A DNA stretch of 42,071 bases from [Limnothrix rosea] IAM M-220 (GTDB taxonomy: Bacteria; Cyanobacteriota; Cyanobacteriia; Cyanobacteriales; MRBY01), in the NCBI RefSeq assembly GCF_001904615.1, contig NZ_MRBY01000038.1:1-42071 (forward strand), written 5' to 3'. The notes below the pieces were generated by a model that worked only from the letters and a program-made list of their open reading frames with translations, did not search any database and was not told the DNA's origin. The position numbers and the translations under genes are program-made. Shown here piece by piece: positions 34,535 to 42,071 of the stretch; the stretch's first letter is position 1, and each line of letters starts with the position of its first letter.

Positions 34535-35380
34535 CTAAGGATTGAGCCAGTCACGATCTGGACGGGTAATTAAACGTGCATCCATATAAGCCATATCCAT
34601 CGTGAGAACCGTTTTGATTCGGTAAATATTGCCTGATGTATCCTTCTCGGCAACAAGAGCTAAATCTGCCTCTTGATCATTTGTGATATTCAGCGGTAGT
34701 AAGAGTTGAATTTGATTTCGATACCAGTGGGGAATTGCCAGTTTATAGTTCCGAATAATTTTTTCTTTGAGCAATTCGATAGATCCTTGTATTGCCGAAA
34801 TTGCTAAAGTTTGATTATCTCTAAGAACTTCAGGTAATCTATCTTTATTATCATTAAATAAGTGATCGTAATTGACTTCAATCTTGCAATTAGTATCAAA
34901 AACAAGTGAAGATGCATCTTCAATGTATGTAGCAATTGGGGGTAGTGGTCGAAAGTCAGTTAATCGATCAGAATATGAGTCAAAAAATCCGAAGTGTGTC
35001 CAATCAGGTTGATCTCGCTGTTGAGCTTTTTTGTTACGAAAAAACGTTGCAAAAATATCTTTTTCGTTTGGTGTCTGAATTCCAGTGTTGAAACAAGCAC
35101 GGTCACCATCTTCAGAATATACAATTTTATTTTGATCTTGAAGTCTCAAAAAAGTGTGATTTAAATAACCAATTAATATTGGGAATTGCTGATTAGCTCG
35201 TCGAAACTCTGCACGTTGAAAATTCCAATTCTCCTCTTTTGCGAGTGAAGCCAGCTTTTCGTAGGGAGCTTCCCACGTTTCTCCATCGCGACCGTCATAG
35301 CCAAAATGAGCAAAAATTGTATCGTTGGGCTGCTCTTTATAACGGCGCATTAAGCTTGAATATTTTTTTGCTTGATTCAT
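34535..35380 (-). CDS. DUF3825-family protein
   Basis: This 281-residue protein matches the DUF3825 pattern in my memory: GYDGRDGETWEAPYEKLA, ACFNTGIQTPNEKDIF, IPHWY and the very conserved C-terminus MDMAYMDARLITRPD. The family's biochemistry is not established to my knowledge; RNA-related roles have been suggested by gene context. The gene is a single unit reading away from alaS. About 250 bases separate the two starts, and that spacer holds a short HIP1-linked repeat near 35540-35585. Confidence 0.75.
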   Translation of the reverse strand: MNQAKKYSSLMRRYKEQPNDTIFAHFGYDGRDGETWEAPYEKLASLAKEENWNFQRAEFRRANQQFPILIGYLNHTFLRLQDQNKIVYSEDGDRACFNTGIQTPNEKDIFATFFRNKKAQQRDQPDWTHFGFFDSYSDRLTDFRPLPPIATYIEDASSLVFDTNCKIEVNYDHLFNDNKDRLPEVLRDNQTLAISAIQGSIELLKEKIIRNYKLAIPHWYRNQIQLLLPLNITNDQEADLALVAEKDTSGNIYRIKTVLTMDMAYMDARLITRPDRDWLNP

Positions 35381-35630
35381 GATTGTTGAAAGTATTTGAT
35401 TAACATACCAAGGTTTATTTTTGTTTTAGCTTTATATTGATGACTCTCTTCAGTACCCCATAACTTAGTCATTCGCCGATAGATAGTATTTGATGAGTTA
35501 CTGTAACTTTAGCCATTAAGCATCATATACAACATCTTAGCGATCGCCACCCTTCCTTCTCCATAAGTTCTACGGAATGTCACAATAGATGCAGTAAAGT
35601 TTGTAAAGCGAAAATTTTCTCTGTAAACCC

Positions 35631-38264
35631 ATGTCTAGTGTGCCTCCTGTCCTGAGCGGAAGTGAAATCCGGTCGAAATTTCTCAACTTCTTCCATGAGC
35701 GGCAACACCCTATTCTTCCTAGTGCCTCCCTTGTGCCGGAAGATCCAACGGTGCTGTTAACGATCGCCGGCATGTTGCCTTTTAAGCCGATTTTCCTCGG
35801 ACAGCAGGAACCACCCGCCCCCCGCGCTACAACATCCCAGAAATGTATCCGCACCAATGACATCGAGAATGTGGGTCGCACCGCCCGCCACCATACATTC
35901 TTTGAAATGTTGGGGAATTTTAGTTTTGGGGACTATTTCAAAAAACAGGCGATCGCCTGGGCATGGGAACTCTCGACAGAGATTTATAAGCTTGACCCGA
36001 AAAATATTGTGGTTAGTGTCTTTCGGGAGGATGATGAGGCATTCGATATTTGGCGCGATGAAATCGGCGTAAATCCGAAGCGCATTATCCGCATGGGTGA
36101 AGCAGATAATTTCTGGAAATCCGGCGTGACTGGCCCCTGTGGCCCCTGCTCTGAGCTGTATTACGACTTTAAGCCGGAGCTGGGTGATGAGGATATTGAT
36201 CTCGAAGATGATGATCGGTTTATCGAGTATTACAATCTCGTCTTCATGCAATACAACCGCGATGCCGAAGGCAATTTAACGCCCCTCGCGAAACAAAATA
36301 TTGATACGGGCATGGGTCTGGAGCGGATGGCACAAATCCTCCAGCGTGTCCCAAACAATTACGAAACTGACCTGATTTTTCCGATTATTGAAACGGCAGC
36401 AAAAATTGCAGGGATTGAGTACAAAACCTCTGACGAGAAAACAAAGGTTTCCCTCAAAGTGATTGGTGATCATGTTCGGTCAGTGGTGCAGATGATTGCG
36501 GATGGTATTACCGCTTCTAATACAGATCGTGGCTATATTTTGCGTCGTCTCATTCGTCGAGTGGTGCGTCATGGTCGTTTGATTGGCATCGATGGGCAGT
36601 TCATTAATCAAGTGGCTGAAACGGCAATTCAAATGCTGGAAGCGCCCTACCCCGAAACCCGCCAGCGGGAAAGCTTTATTAAGCAAGAACTGGAGCGGGA
36701 GGAAAATAACTTCCTCAAGACCTTGGCGCGGGGCGAAAAGCTACTGGCGGAAATCATTGCGAAAGGCGATCGCCAAATCTCTGGTGTTGATGCATTCACC
36801 TTGTTTGATACCTACGGTTTTCCGCTGGAGTTGACCCAAGAAATTGCGGAAGAGCAAGGCCTAACGGTTGATGTAGAAGGTTATGCCGTAGAGATGACCA
36901 AGCAGCAAGAGCGTGCTAAAGCTGCCCACAAAACCATTGACCTCACGGTTCAGGGCAGTATTGATGCCCTTGCGGAAACTATTCATCCCACTGAATTTTT
37001 GGGTTATACAAACCTGCAATCCCAAGTCAAAATTGAGGCTTTGTTGGTGAATGGTGAATCTGTGGAAACGGCAGAGGTGGGTTCTGAAGTGCAGCTTATT
37101 TGTAATCAAACGCCTTTCTACGCAGAATCTGGTGGTCAAATTGGCGATCGCGGCTATTTTTCGGGAGACAATCTTGTTGTTCGCATCAATGATGTGCAAA
37201 AAGAATCGGGCTTTTTTGTCCACTACGGCAAAATTGAGCGCGGTACTCTAACGATTGGCGATACTGTAAACGCAACCATTGATCGGGCTTGCCGTCGTCG
37301 TGCTCAGGCGAATCACACCGCAACGCATTTATTGCAGGCAGCTCTCAAAAATCTTGTCGACGACTCTATTTCCCAAGCGGGTTCGCTCGTAGATTTTGAC
37401 CGTTTGCGTTTTGATTTTAATTGTCCCCGGGCAATTACTGCCGACGAGCTCGTGCAAATCGAAGACCAAATTAATACATGGATTTCCGAAGCCCATGATG
37501 CTCAAGTGGAAACCATGGCGATCGCCGATGCGAAGGCCAAAGGTGCAGTGGCCATGTTCGGCGAAAAATATGGCGCAGAAGTTCGCGTTGTAGATTTCCC
37601 CGGCGTTTCCATGGAGCTGTGTGGCGGCACTCACGTGAACAATACCGCTGAAATTGGTCTCTTTAAGATTGTCTCTGAAACGGGTATCTCTTCTGGTATC
37701 CGCAGAATTGAGGCGATCGCCGGCGCATCGGTATTAGATTACCTCAAGGTACGTGATCGAGTGGTTAAGACCCTCAGCGATAAATTTAAAGTGCAGCCCG
37801 AAGAAATCACCGAGCGTGTCGATAATATTCAGGCAGAATTGCGCGGTGTCCAAAAGGAATTAGAAAAAGCGAAAGCTGAACTGGCGATCGCCAAATCCGA
37901 AGCCTTGGTTAGTCAAGCAGAAACCGTTGGTAAGTTCAAAGTACTCGTTGAAAATATGGGTAACCTTGATGCCAAAGCCCTACAAACGGCAGCAGAACGT
38001 CTCCAACAAAAACTCGGTGATGCAGCGGTAGTTTTGGCTTCGACTCCGGCAGAAGGAAAAGTTTCTCTGGTCGCTGCCTTTAGCGAAAGCATCTTCAAAG
38101 GCAAGAAACTCCAAGCGGGTAAATTTATCGGCGGCATTGCTAAACTTTGTGGCGGTGGTGGCGGTGGTCGTCCCAACCTTGCCCAAGCAGGGGGACGCGA
38201 TGCCAGCAAACTACCGGAAGCTCTCACAACCGCAAAACAGCAACTGATCGAAACACTCAGTTAG
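35631..38264 (+). CDS. alaS: Alanyl-tRNA synthetase
   Basis: This 877-residue class II synthetase charges tRNA-Ala. Motif 1 is visible in EIRSKFLNFF then ASLVPEDPTVLLTIAGM, and the C-terminal part of the catalytic domain has GRTARHHTFFEMLG. The editing domain has the zinc ligands HTATH near residue 565 and CGGTH near 664. The C-terminal oligomerisation/tRNA-binding domain ends in GGGGGGRPNLAQAGG. Length and all domains are normal. Start ATG 35631 gives MSSVPPVLSGSEIRSKF, typical for cyanobacteria. Confidence 0.98.
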   Translation: MSSVPPVLSGSEIRSKFLNFFHERQHPILPSASLVPEDPTVLLTIAGMLPFKPIFLGQQEPPAPRATTSQKCIRTNDIENVGRTARHHTFFEMLGNFSFGDYFKKQAIAWAWELSTEIYKLDPKNIVVSVFREDDEAFDIWRDEIGVNPKRIIRMGEADNFWKSGVTGPCGPCSELYYDFKPELGDEDIDLEDDDRFIEYYNLVFMQYNRDAEGNLTPLAKQNIDTGMGLERMAQILQRVPNNYETDLIFPIIETAAKIAGIEYKTSDEKTKVSLKVIGDHVRSVVQMIADGITASNTDRGYILRRLIRRVVRHGRLIGIDGQFINQVAETAIQMLEAPYPETRQRESFIKQELEREENNFLKTLARGEKLLAEIIAKGDRQISGVDAFTLFDTYGFPLELTQEIAEEQGLTVDVEGYAVEMTKQQERAKAAHKTIDLTVQGSIDALAETIHPTEFLGYTNLQSQVKIEALLVNGESVETAEVGSEVQLICNQTPFYAESGGQIGDRGYFSGDNLVVRINDVQKESGFFVHYGKIERGTLTIGDTVNATIDRACRRRAQANHTATHLLQAALKNLVDDSISQAGSLVDFDRLRFDFNCPRAITADELVQIEDQINTWISEAHDAQVETMAIADAKAKGAVAMFGEKYGAEVRVVDFPGVSMELCGGTHVNNTAEIGLFKIVSETGISSGIRRIEAIAGASVLDYLKVRDRVVKTLSDKFKVQPEEITERVDNIQAELRGVQKELEKAKAELAIAKSEALVSQAETVGKFKVLVENMGNLDAKALQTAAERLQQKLGDAAVVLASTPAEGKVSLVAAFSESIFKGKKLQAGKFIGGIAKLCGGGGGGRPNLAQAGGRDASKLPEALTTAKQQLIETLS

Positions 38265-38345
38265 ACAAACATAAGCTAAAACAAAAGGGTGGGGGACACA
38301 TCAGACCTCACCTTTTTTATTGCGACAAAAGCTTTCATACTGCCA

Positions 38346-39074
38346 ATGCCTAAAGCAGAATCCCGCATTGCTCTCCTAATTGATGCGGACAATGCTCCCG
38401 CTTCAAAAATCGACGTTATCCTTGCTGAAGTTGCAAAGTATGGGGTGGCCAATATTCGGCGCGCCTATGGTAATTGGAAAAATCCGAGCATCAGACCTTG
38501 GGAAGAATGTTTACATGACTATGCGATTCAGCCCATCCAGCAGTTTGATTACACGAAGGGCAAAAATGCCACAGATGCGGCGCTCATTATTGACGCGATG
38601 GATTTGCTTTATACGCAGAATTTAGACGCTTTTGCCATCATCTCTAGCGACTGTGACTTTACGCCCTTGGTAATGCGCATTTTGACCAATGGTTTAAAGG
38701 TTTATGGCTTTGGCGAAAAGAAAACGCCCTCGCCTTTTGTCTCGGCTTGTTCGACTTTTTTGTATCTCGAAAATCTTAATCAACCCAACGAAGAAGACTC
38801 TCAAAATAAGACCCGCCAACCGAAATCTGGTCACGCTTTAAAACAAGATACAAAGTTAATGAATTTATTGCGCGGGGCGATCGCCAATACCCAAGACGAA
38901 GACGGCTGGGCAAAACTCGGTTTAGTGGGCGGCCACATCAAAAACCAAGCATCCTTTGATGCCCGTAACTATGGCTATGACAAACTCAGTAGTTTATTTG
39001 AGGCGATCGATCTCTTTGAAGTGAAACGGAATCAAAATGTTATTTCTGTCCGCCGTAAAGATAAAAAAGGGTAA
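38346..39074 (+). CDS. NYN-domain nuclease with OST-HTH/LOTUS domain
   Basis: This 242-residue protein has a PIN-like NYN domain in the first 150 residues: IALLIDADN (D13, D15), KGKNATDAALIIDAMD and ISSDCDFTPLV carry the acidic metal-binding residues. The last 70 residues are an OST-HTH/LOTUS-type RNA-binding domain (GWAKLGLVGGHIKNQASFD). The family is associated with RNA cleavage. I use ATG 38346; a GTG at 38289 would add 19 residues, but the family usually starts a few residues before the IALLIDADN strand. It lies 82 bases after alaS on the same strand and may be read through from it. Confidence 0.88.
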   Translation: MPKAESRIALLIDADNAPASKIDVILAEVAKYGVANIRRAYGNWKNPSIRPWEECLHDYAIQPIQQFDYTKGKNATDAALIIDAMDLLYTQNLDAFAIISSDCDFTPLVMRILTNGLKVYGFGEKKTPSPFVSACSTFLYLENLNQPNEEDSQNKTRQPKSGHALKQDTKLMNLLRGAIANTQDEDGWAKLGLVGGHIKNQASFDARNYGYDKLSSLFEAIDLFEVKRNQNVISVRRKDKKG

Positions 39075-39163
39075 AGACTACAGGCGATCGCCTCCCGCCA
39101 TTAAACTAGCCTCATCAAAATCGGTTCCATCAGCAACATTAAGTCAGTTTGAGTCAGTACCCA
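39075..39163. other. Spacer after the NYN gene
   Basis: A HIP1 site lies at 39084-39091. Nothing else is recognisable before the family B element. Confidence 0.4.
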
Positions 39164-39579
39164 ACGTCAGTTATGGATAAGCATGTAGCCAAAATTCCTT
39201 AGAGAAAAGTAGACACGGAGAGGGAAAGACACGGAGAAGCAACGAAAATTTGCATTTTTTGAAAGCTAGTAATGTCAGTTCGGGTTAAAGATTGAGCATG
39301 CATACCTTAGAAAAAGGGAGATACGGAGATACGGAGACACGGGGAATGAGAGACGCGGGGAGGGTGTAAAACATTCAAACTTGTATTTTTTTGACCGCTG
39401 CAATTGTTTGAATGAAAAATCGCCCCATCTCTCGCTCTCCCTTTCGCTGTGTCGTCATTCCAGACCCTTCTTAAACCAAACTCAGGTTAGTAGGATTGTT
39501 TGCATAGAAACATCTCTCGCTCTCTCGCTCTCCCATTCACCGCGTCGTACTTCCGAGTATGCTGAAGCAAAACTCACGT
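39164..39579. mobile_element. Family B MITE, copy B3, interrupted by A3
   Basis: The left part (39164-39271) and right part (39488-39579) together match the 195-bp copy B2, with ends ACGTCAGTTATGG and AACTCACGT. The flanks TACCCA and TACCTA may be a decayed target duplication. The right end touches the stop codon of the small gene at 39583. Confidence 0.82.
39272..39487. mobile_element. Family A MITE, copy A3, nested in B3
   Basis: The element is exactly 216 bp, like A2, from ATGTCAGTTCGGG to CCAAACTCAGGT. TAGTA on the left and TAGTAGG on the right are the duplicated target; the uninterrupted copy B2 has a single TAGTAGG at this point. Confidence 0.85.
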
Positions 39580-39582
39580 TAC

Positions 39583-39813
39583 CTAATTTCTCTGCTCCAG
39601 CTCTTCCACAGCTTTCTCAGTACGCTCATGGGGATCATCAAACCTTTCAGATGGCAAAACCCCAATAATCACAGAGTTAATCGCAGACTTTGTATTTTTG
39701 CTGGCACTCTTTAGAGGTTCTGGCAGAAAAATATCACCCACAAGAACAAACATAATGGCCAAGAAAACCACTAATTTAATCGTGTTGTCTGTACTCAGAA
39801 ATTTAATACGCAT
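39583..39813 (-). CDS. Small single-span membrane protein, unknown function
   Basis: This 76-residue protein has one clear membrane helix (about residues 12-30, LVVFLAIMFVLVGDIF) and an acidic C-terminus (HERTEKAVEELEQ). The ATG at 39813 is preceded by a purine-rich stretch (AAGGAATAAG), a plausible ribosome site. I do not recognise the family. The stop codon TAG (39583-39585) lies four bases from the end of MITE B3, so the element may have set the position of the stop. Confidence 0.6.
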   Translation of the reverse strand: MRIKFLSTDNTIKLVVFLAIMFVLVGDIFLPEPLKSASKNTKSAINSVIIGVLPSERFDDPHERTEKAVEELEQRN

Positions 39814-40168
39814 TTTTCTTATTCCTTAAGAGAAAACCCAGATAATATCGTGACGCACTGAATACTTTTACCTCATCTCTATTTTGCCTGCTTTACCAAG
39901 AAATGACCCCTCATTTCTGCCGATAAATCAACGATCATGATGAAGTATTGATGAAAATTATGTGATAGGTGTCTTTATCTAGAAAATTTATCCATGACCA
40001 GAAGCCTAGTCATTTTTGTCTGAAAATTCACCACAAAAAGATCGGGCGATCGCCCCCTCATCCAGCCATATCACACCACCACTTATCACAATTTATTGAC
40101 AAGCCCTGAGCGAAACGAAGAATATATCAGAAGACTGCCGCAAAACGAAACCATATTTTCCAAGCACC
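39814..40168. promoter_or_regulatory. Divergent promoter region, nothing specific seen
   Basis: These 355 bases separate two divergent genes and must hold both promoters. A HIP1 site lies near 40045. I find no convincing operator, riboswitch or terminator. Confidence 0.4.
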
Positions 40169-41269
40169 ATGACCAAACCATTTCACTATTTATGCGCCGT
40201 TGCGCTGGCGATCGCCCTCTGTTTCAGTAGCCCCCAAAACACCTGGGCACTACCGGGTCAAACCTTTACCATTGCAGCCCTTGCCCAAGGAGACGCAATC
40301 ACAGACCCAGAAGCAATATTGCGCTACGCCTTGCCCGTCGACAACAAGCAAATTCGCCGTCTGCAAGACAGCATGGAATTCATCAACAAAGATCTCCGTG
40401 CTAAACGTTGGGGACCCATCTCCTCCGCAGCAAAAAAAGCAAGCCGTGTACTCACCGTCGGGAAAGATACAATCCTCGCCGACGTAGTTACCGACTTCCG
40501 CCCCGAAGCAGAAGCACTCCTCACCGAAATTGAGCAAGACATTGAAGTCATTCGCGAAGCCGTCAAAGAAAAAGACCGCGAAACAATCTGGGCAAAGCGT
40601 CGTAAAATCCTGAACGATGTCGGCATCATCGAAGAAAACATGATTGCCGAATATCCCATCACCATTCCCGCCGAATACGACAACCTCCCCCGCTTACTCG
40701 GTCGCGCCACCGTCGAAATGGAAACAACCCAAGGCAATCTCACCATTGTGCTTGACGGCTACAATGCCCCCATTAACGCCGGCAACTTTGCCGATCTCGT
40801 CCAACGCGGCTTCTACGACGGTCTACCCTTTACCCGTGCCGAAGACCTCTACATCCTCCAAACAGGCGATCCCGTCGGCCCCGAAGTCGGCTTTATCGAT
40901 CCCAAAACTAACGAATATCGCGCCATCCCCATGGAGATCATGCAAACTGGCGACACCGAAGCAACCTATGGTTTTACCCTCGAAGATCTAGGCATCTATC
41001 TCCCCGAAATCAATCTTCCCTTTAATGCCTACGGTGCATTAGCACTAGCTCGCCCCACAGAAGACGTTAATGGCGGTTCTTCCCAGGTCTTTTTCTTTAA
41101 GTTCGATACAGAGCTGTCCCCTCCCGGCTTTAACTTAATGGATGGTCGTTACTCCGTATTTGGCTACACCACAGAAGGGAAAGACGTTCTTGAAGCACTC
41201 ACAAAACAGGACAAAATCATCTCCGCAAAAATCGTGAAAGGCGCTGATAAACTCGTTGTCCCTAGCTAA
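40169..41269 (+). CDS. Cyclophilin-type peptidyl-prolyl isomerase, lumenal (TLP40-like)
   Basis: This 366-residue protein catalyses cis-trans isomerisation of proline bonds. A signal peptide (hydrophobic 8-20, likely cleavage after TWA27) sends it to the thylakoid lumen or periplasm. Residues 40-170 are a helical N-terminal domain (TLP40/TLP38-like, with KRWGPISSAAKKASRVL). The cyclophilin domain follows from about 185 (VEMETTQGNLTIVLDGYNAP) to the end, including GNFADLVQRGFYDGL and SVFGYTTEGKDVL. The usual active-site Arg/Phe/Gln pattern is altered in this subgroup, so catalytic activity may be low. The plant homologue regulates a thylakoid phosphatase; that is known for the family, not shown here. 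Confidence 0.9.
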   Translation: MTKPFHYLCAVALAIALCFSSPQNTWALPGQTFTIAALAQGDAITDPEAILRYALPVDNKQIRRLQDSMEFINKDLRAKRWGPISSAAKKASRVLTVGKDTILADVVTDFRPEAEALLTEIEQDIEVIREAVKEKDRETIWAKRRKILNDVGIIEENMIAEYPITIPAEYDNLPRLLGRATVEMETTQGNLTIVLDGYNAPINAGNFADLVQRGFYDGLPFTRAEDLYILQTGDPVGPEVGFIDPKTNEYRAIPMEIMQTGDTEATYGFTLEDLGIYLPEINLPFNAYGALALARPTEDVNGGSSQVFFFKFDTELSPPGFNLMDGRYSVFGYTTEGKDVLEALTKQDKIISAKIVKGADKLVVPS

Positions 41270-41590
41270 AGAACTCAGAGCAAACAGAGCAACACTCAGG
41301 GTCATCCCTCAGTTTTAGGTATCATTTCTCCCGTGCTCAACGGAGCTATGGTTCTTGCGCATAAATTCTAAAGTCATCCATTTCCTTCCTTGGAGAAGGG
41401 ATTTCTATAGATTTCGCAACTTACGGACAACTGACTCCTACCAAGGAAGCATCAGTTCTTATTCGAAAGGGATATATAGTCTTTTTCGTTGAGTTCAAGA
41501 CATTCGCTCCCCCTAAATCCCCCTTGAAAAAGGGGACTTGTATTTTTAGTTGTTTCATAGTTGTTTTGAAATGACTCTACAAAACCCAAA
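41270..41590. other. Spacer with a C/G-rich hairpin
   Basis: There is no gene. A stretch at 41507-41535 (CCCCCTAAATCC, then CCCCCTTGAAAAAGGGG) forms a hairpin (41519-41535) of a type common in cyanobacterial spacers. The rest shows nothing recognisable. Confidence 0.45.
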
Positions 41591-41620
41591 AGCCCCTGAA
41601 CGAATGATCGCGCAGGGGCT
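41591..41620. terminator. Bidirectional Rho-independent terminator
   Basis: AGCCCCTG (41591-41598) pairs with CAGGGGCT (41613-41620) and is followed by five T residues on the plus strand; the minus strand also runs into TTTTGGGTTTT. It serves the convergent cyclophilin and DUF5684-type genes. Confidence 0.85.
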
Positions 41621-41699
41621 TTTTTATGGGGTTAACTTCAAGAGTTTATTTGAAGCCAATTTAGTGAACCCCAGTTTAAGTGGGGTCTTTCTAGTCTTT

Positions 41700-42014
41700 C
41701 TAATAATTACCGTCTGTCAGCGTACCTCGGTAACGGGCATCACCAAAGCCCAGCACCGGATAAAAAATGTAGGGTAACAATAGTAACCCAAAGCCATAAC
41801 CGAGGCCTTTCCCGAATTTATCTGCTAGCCAGAATGGTAGCAATACGATCATGACAATATTGACAATGGGCACAATAAAGAGCACCAGCCACCATGCGGG
41901 CTTTTCGACGATTTGCAGCATGACGTACACATTGTAAATAGGTATCAAAGCAGCCCAGCCGGGTTTACCGGCTTTAGTGAATATCTGCCATAGGCTGGCG
42001 ATAACGGCGATCAC
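41700..42014 (-). CDS. DUF5684-type small membrane protein
   Basis: This 104-residue protein has three membrane helices and the signature KAGKPGWAALIPIYN, followed by KPAWWLVLFIVPIVN and the FGKGLGYGFGLLLLP segment. It belongs to a family often mislabelled as signal peptidase I, but it has no Ser/Lys catalytic pair. Function is unknown. The start is GTG 42014, with GGAG six bases before it; an in-frame stop lies seven codons upstream, with no ATG between. Confidence 0.82.
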   Translation of the reverse strand: MIAVIASLWQIFTKAGKPGWAALIPIYNVYVMLQIVEKPAWWLVLFIVPIVNIVMIVLLPFWLADKFGKGLGYGFGLLLLPYIFYPVLGFGDARYRGTLTDGNY

Positions 42015-42071
42015 TAGGCTCTCCGGGATTGACTATGCAGCGTTGGTAGGAAAATGCCAACAAATGAGACA

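Noticed and set aside
41550-41777. 75-residue plus-strand frame near the right end
   Set aside because: It runs through the terminator hairpin and into the DUF5684-type gene on the other strand.

Overview
The window is cyanobacterial. The HIP1 palindrome GCGATCGC is scattered through genes and spacers at very high density. Ycf46, a TLP40-like lumenal cyclophilin, XisH/XisI, a cyanobacterial-type zinc-ribbon Ser/Thr kinase and several Uma2-family genes all fit. Gene order is mixed, both strands are used, and small accessory genes sit among housekeeping genes. A Picosynechococcus/Leptolyngbya-like lineage is a guess, not a result.

Layout. 1-6000: a small membrane protein, a decayed MITE, a minus-strand pair (STAND ATPase then Ser/Thr kinase), and an FTR1 iron permease. 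6100-12100: a small gene with a MITE inserted at its stop codon, then ycf46, rsmD, a Uma2 gene, an Aat-like aminoacyl-transferase, an M14-like zinc hydrolase and a membrane protein. 12077-16270: a large NACHT-HEAT ATPase, a BrnT/BrnA toxin-antitoxin pair and a CDF cation transporter. 16470-20600: the Ro locus (below). 20635-22735: XisH/XisI, a Phd-Doc-like pair with a degenerate Fic motif, and YchJ. 22890-28200: a very large GAF/PAS/GGDEF/EAL protein split by a frameshift, a Uma2 gene, and a VapBC-like pair whose toxin carries a nonsense codon. 28200-34520: an accessory block (hairpin repeats, inverted MITEs, a SNF2-type helicase, a DUF29 remnant, MntA/HepT). 34535-39580: a DUF3825 protein, alaS, a NYN/OST-HTH protein and a MITE nested inside another MITE. 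39583-42014: a small membrane protein, the cyclophilin, and a DUF5684-type membrane protein.

The most interesting system is at 16642-18718. A full-length Ro60/Rsr (TROVE plus vWA) gene is preceded by two RNA genes of 127 and 118 nt. Each has a perfect tRNA acceptor stem, D-arm and T-arm and an encoded CCA, but the anticodon arm is replaced by a module with an ACCT/AGGT hairpin capped by a GNAA tetraloop, followed by CGAAGAAT. This matches the known bacterial class of tRNA-mimicking Y RNAs (YrlA-like) that partner Ro60. The RNAs lie between blocks of 7-nt repeats (CAGTTAT/CAGTTAA and complements). Downstream, the 3' end of the Ro gene and its UUCG terminator occur three times. One copy is fused to a broken xisH, so the locus has been a recombination hotspot.

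A second theme is two families of non-autonomous elements: family A (about 216 bp, ends ACC...GGT) and family B (about 195 bp, ends ACGT...ACGT). They have 7-8 bp target duplications, and one A copy is inserted inside a B copy. All functional assignments come from reading motifs by eye; no searches or folding programs were run.
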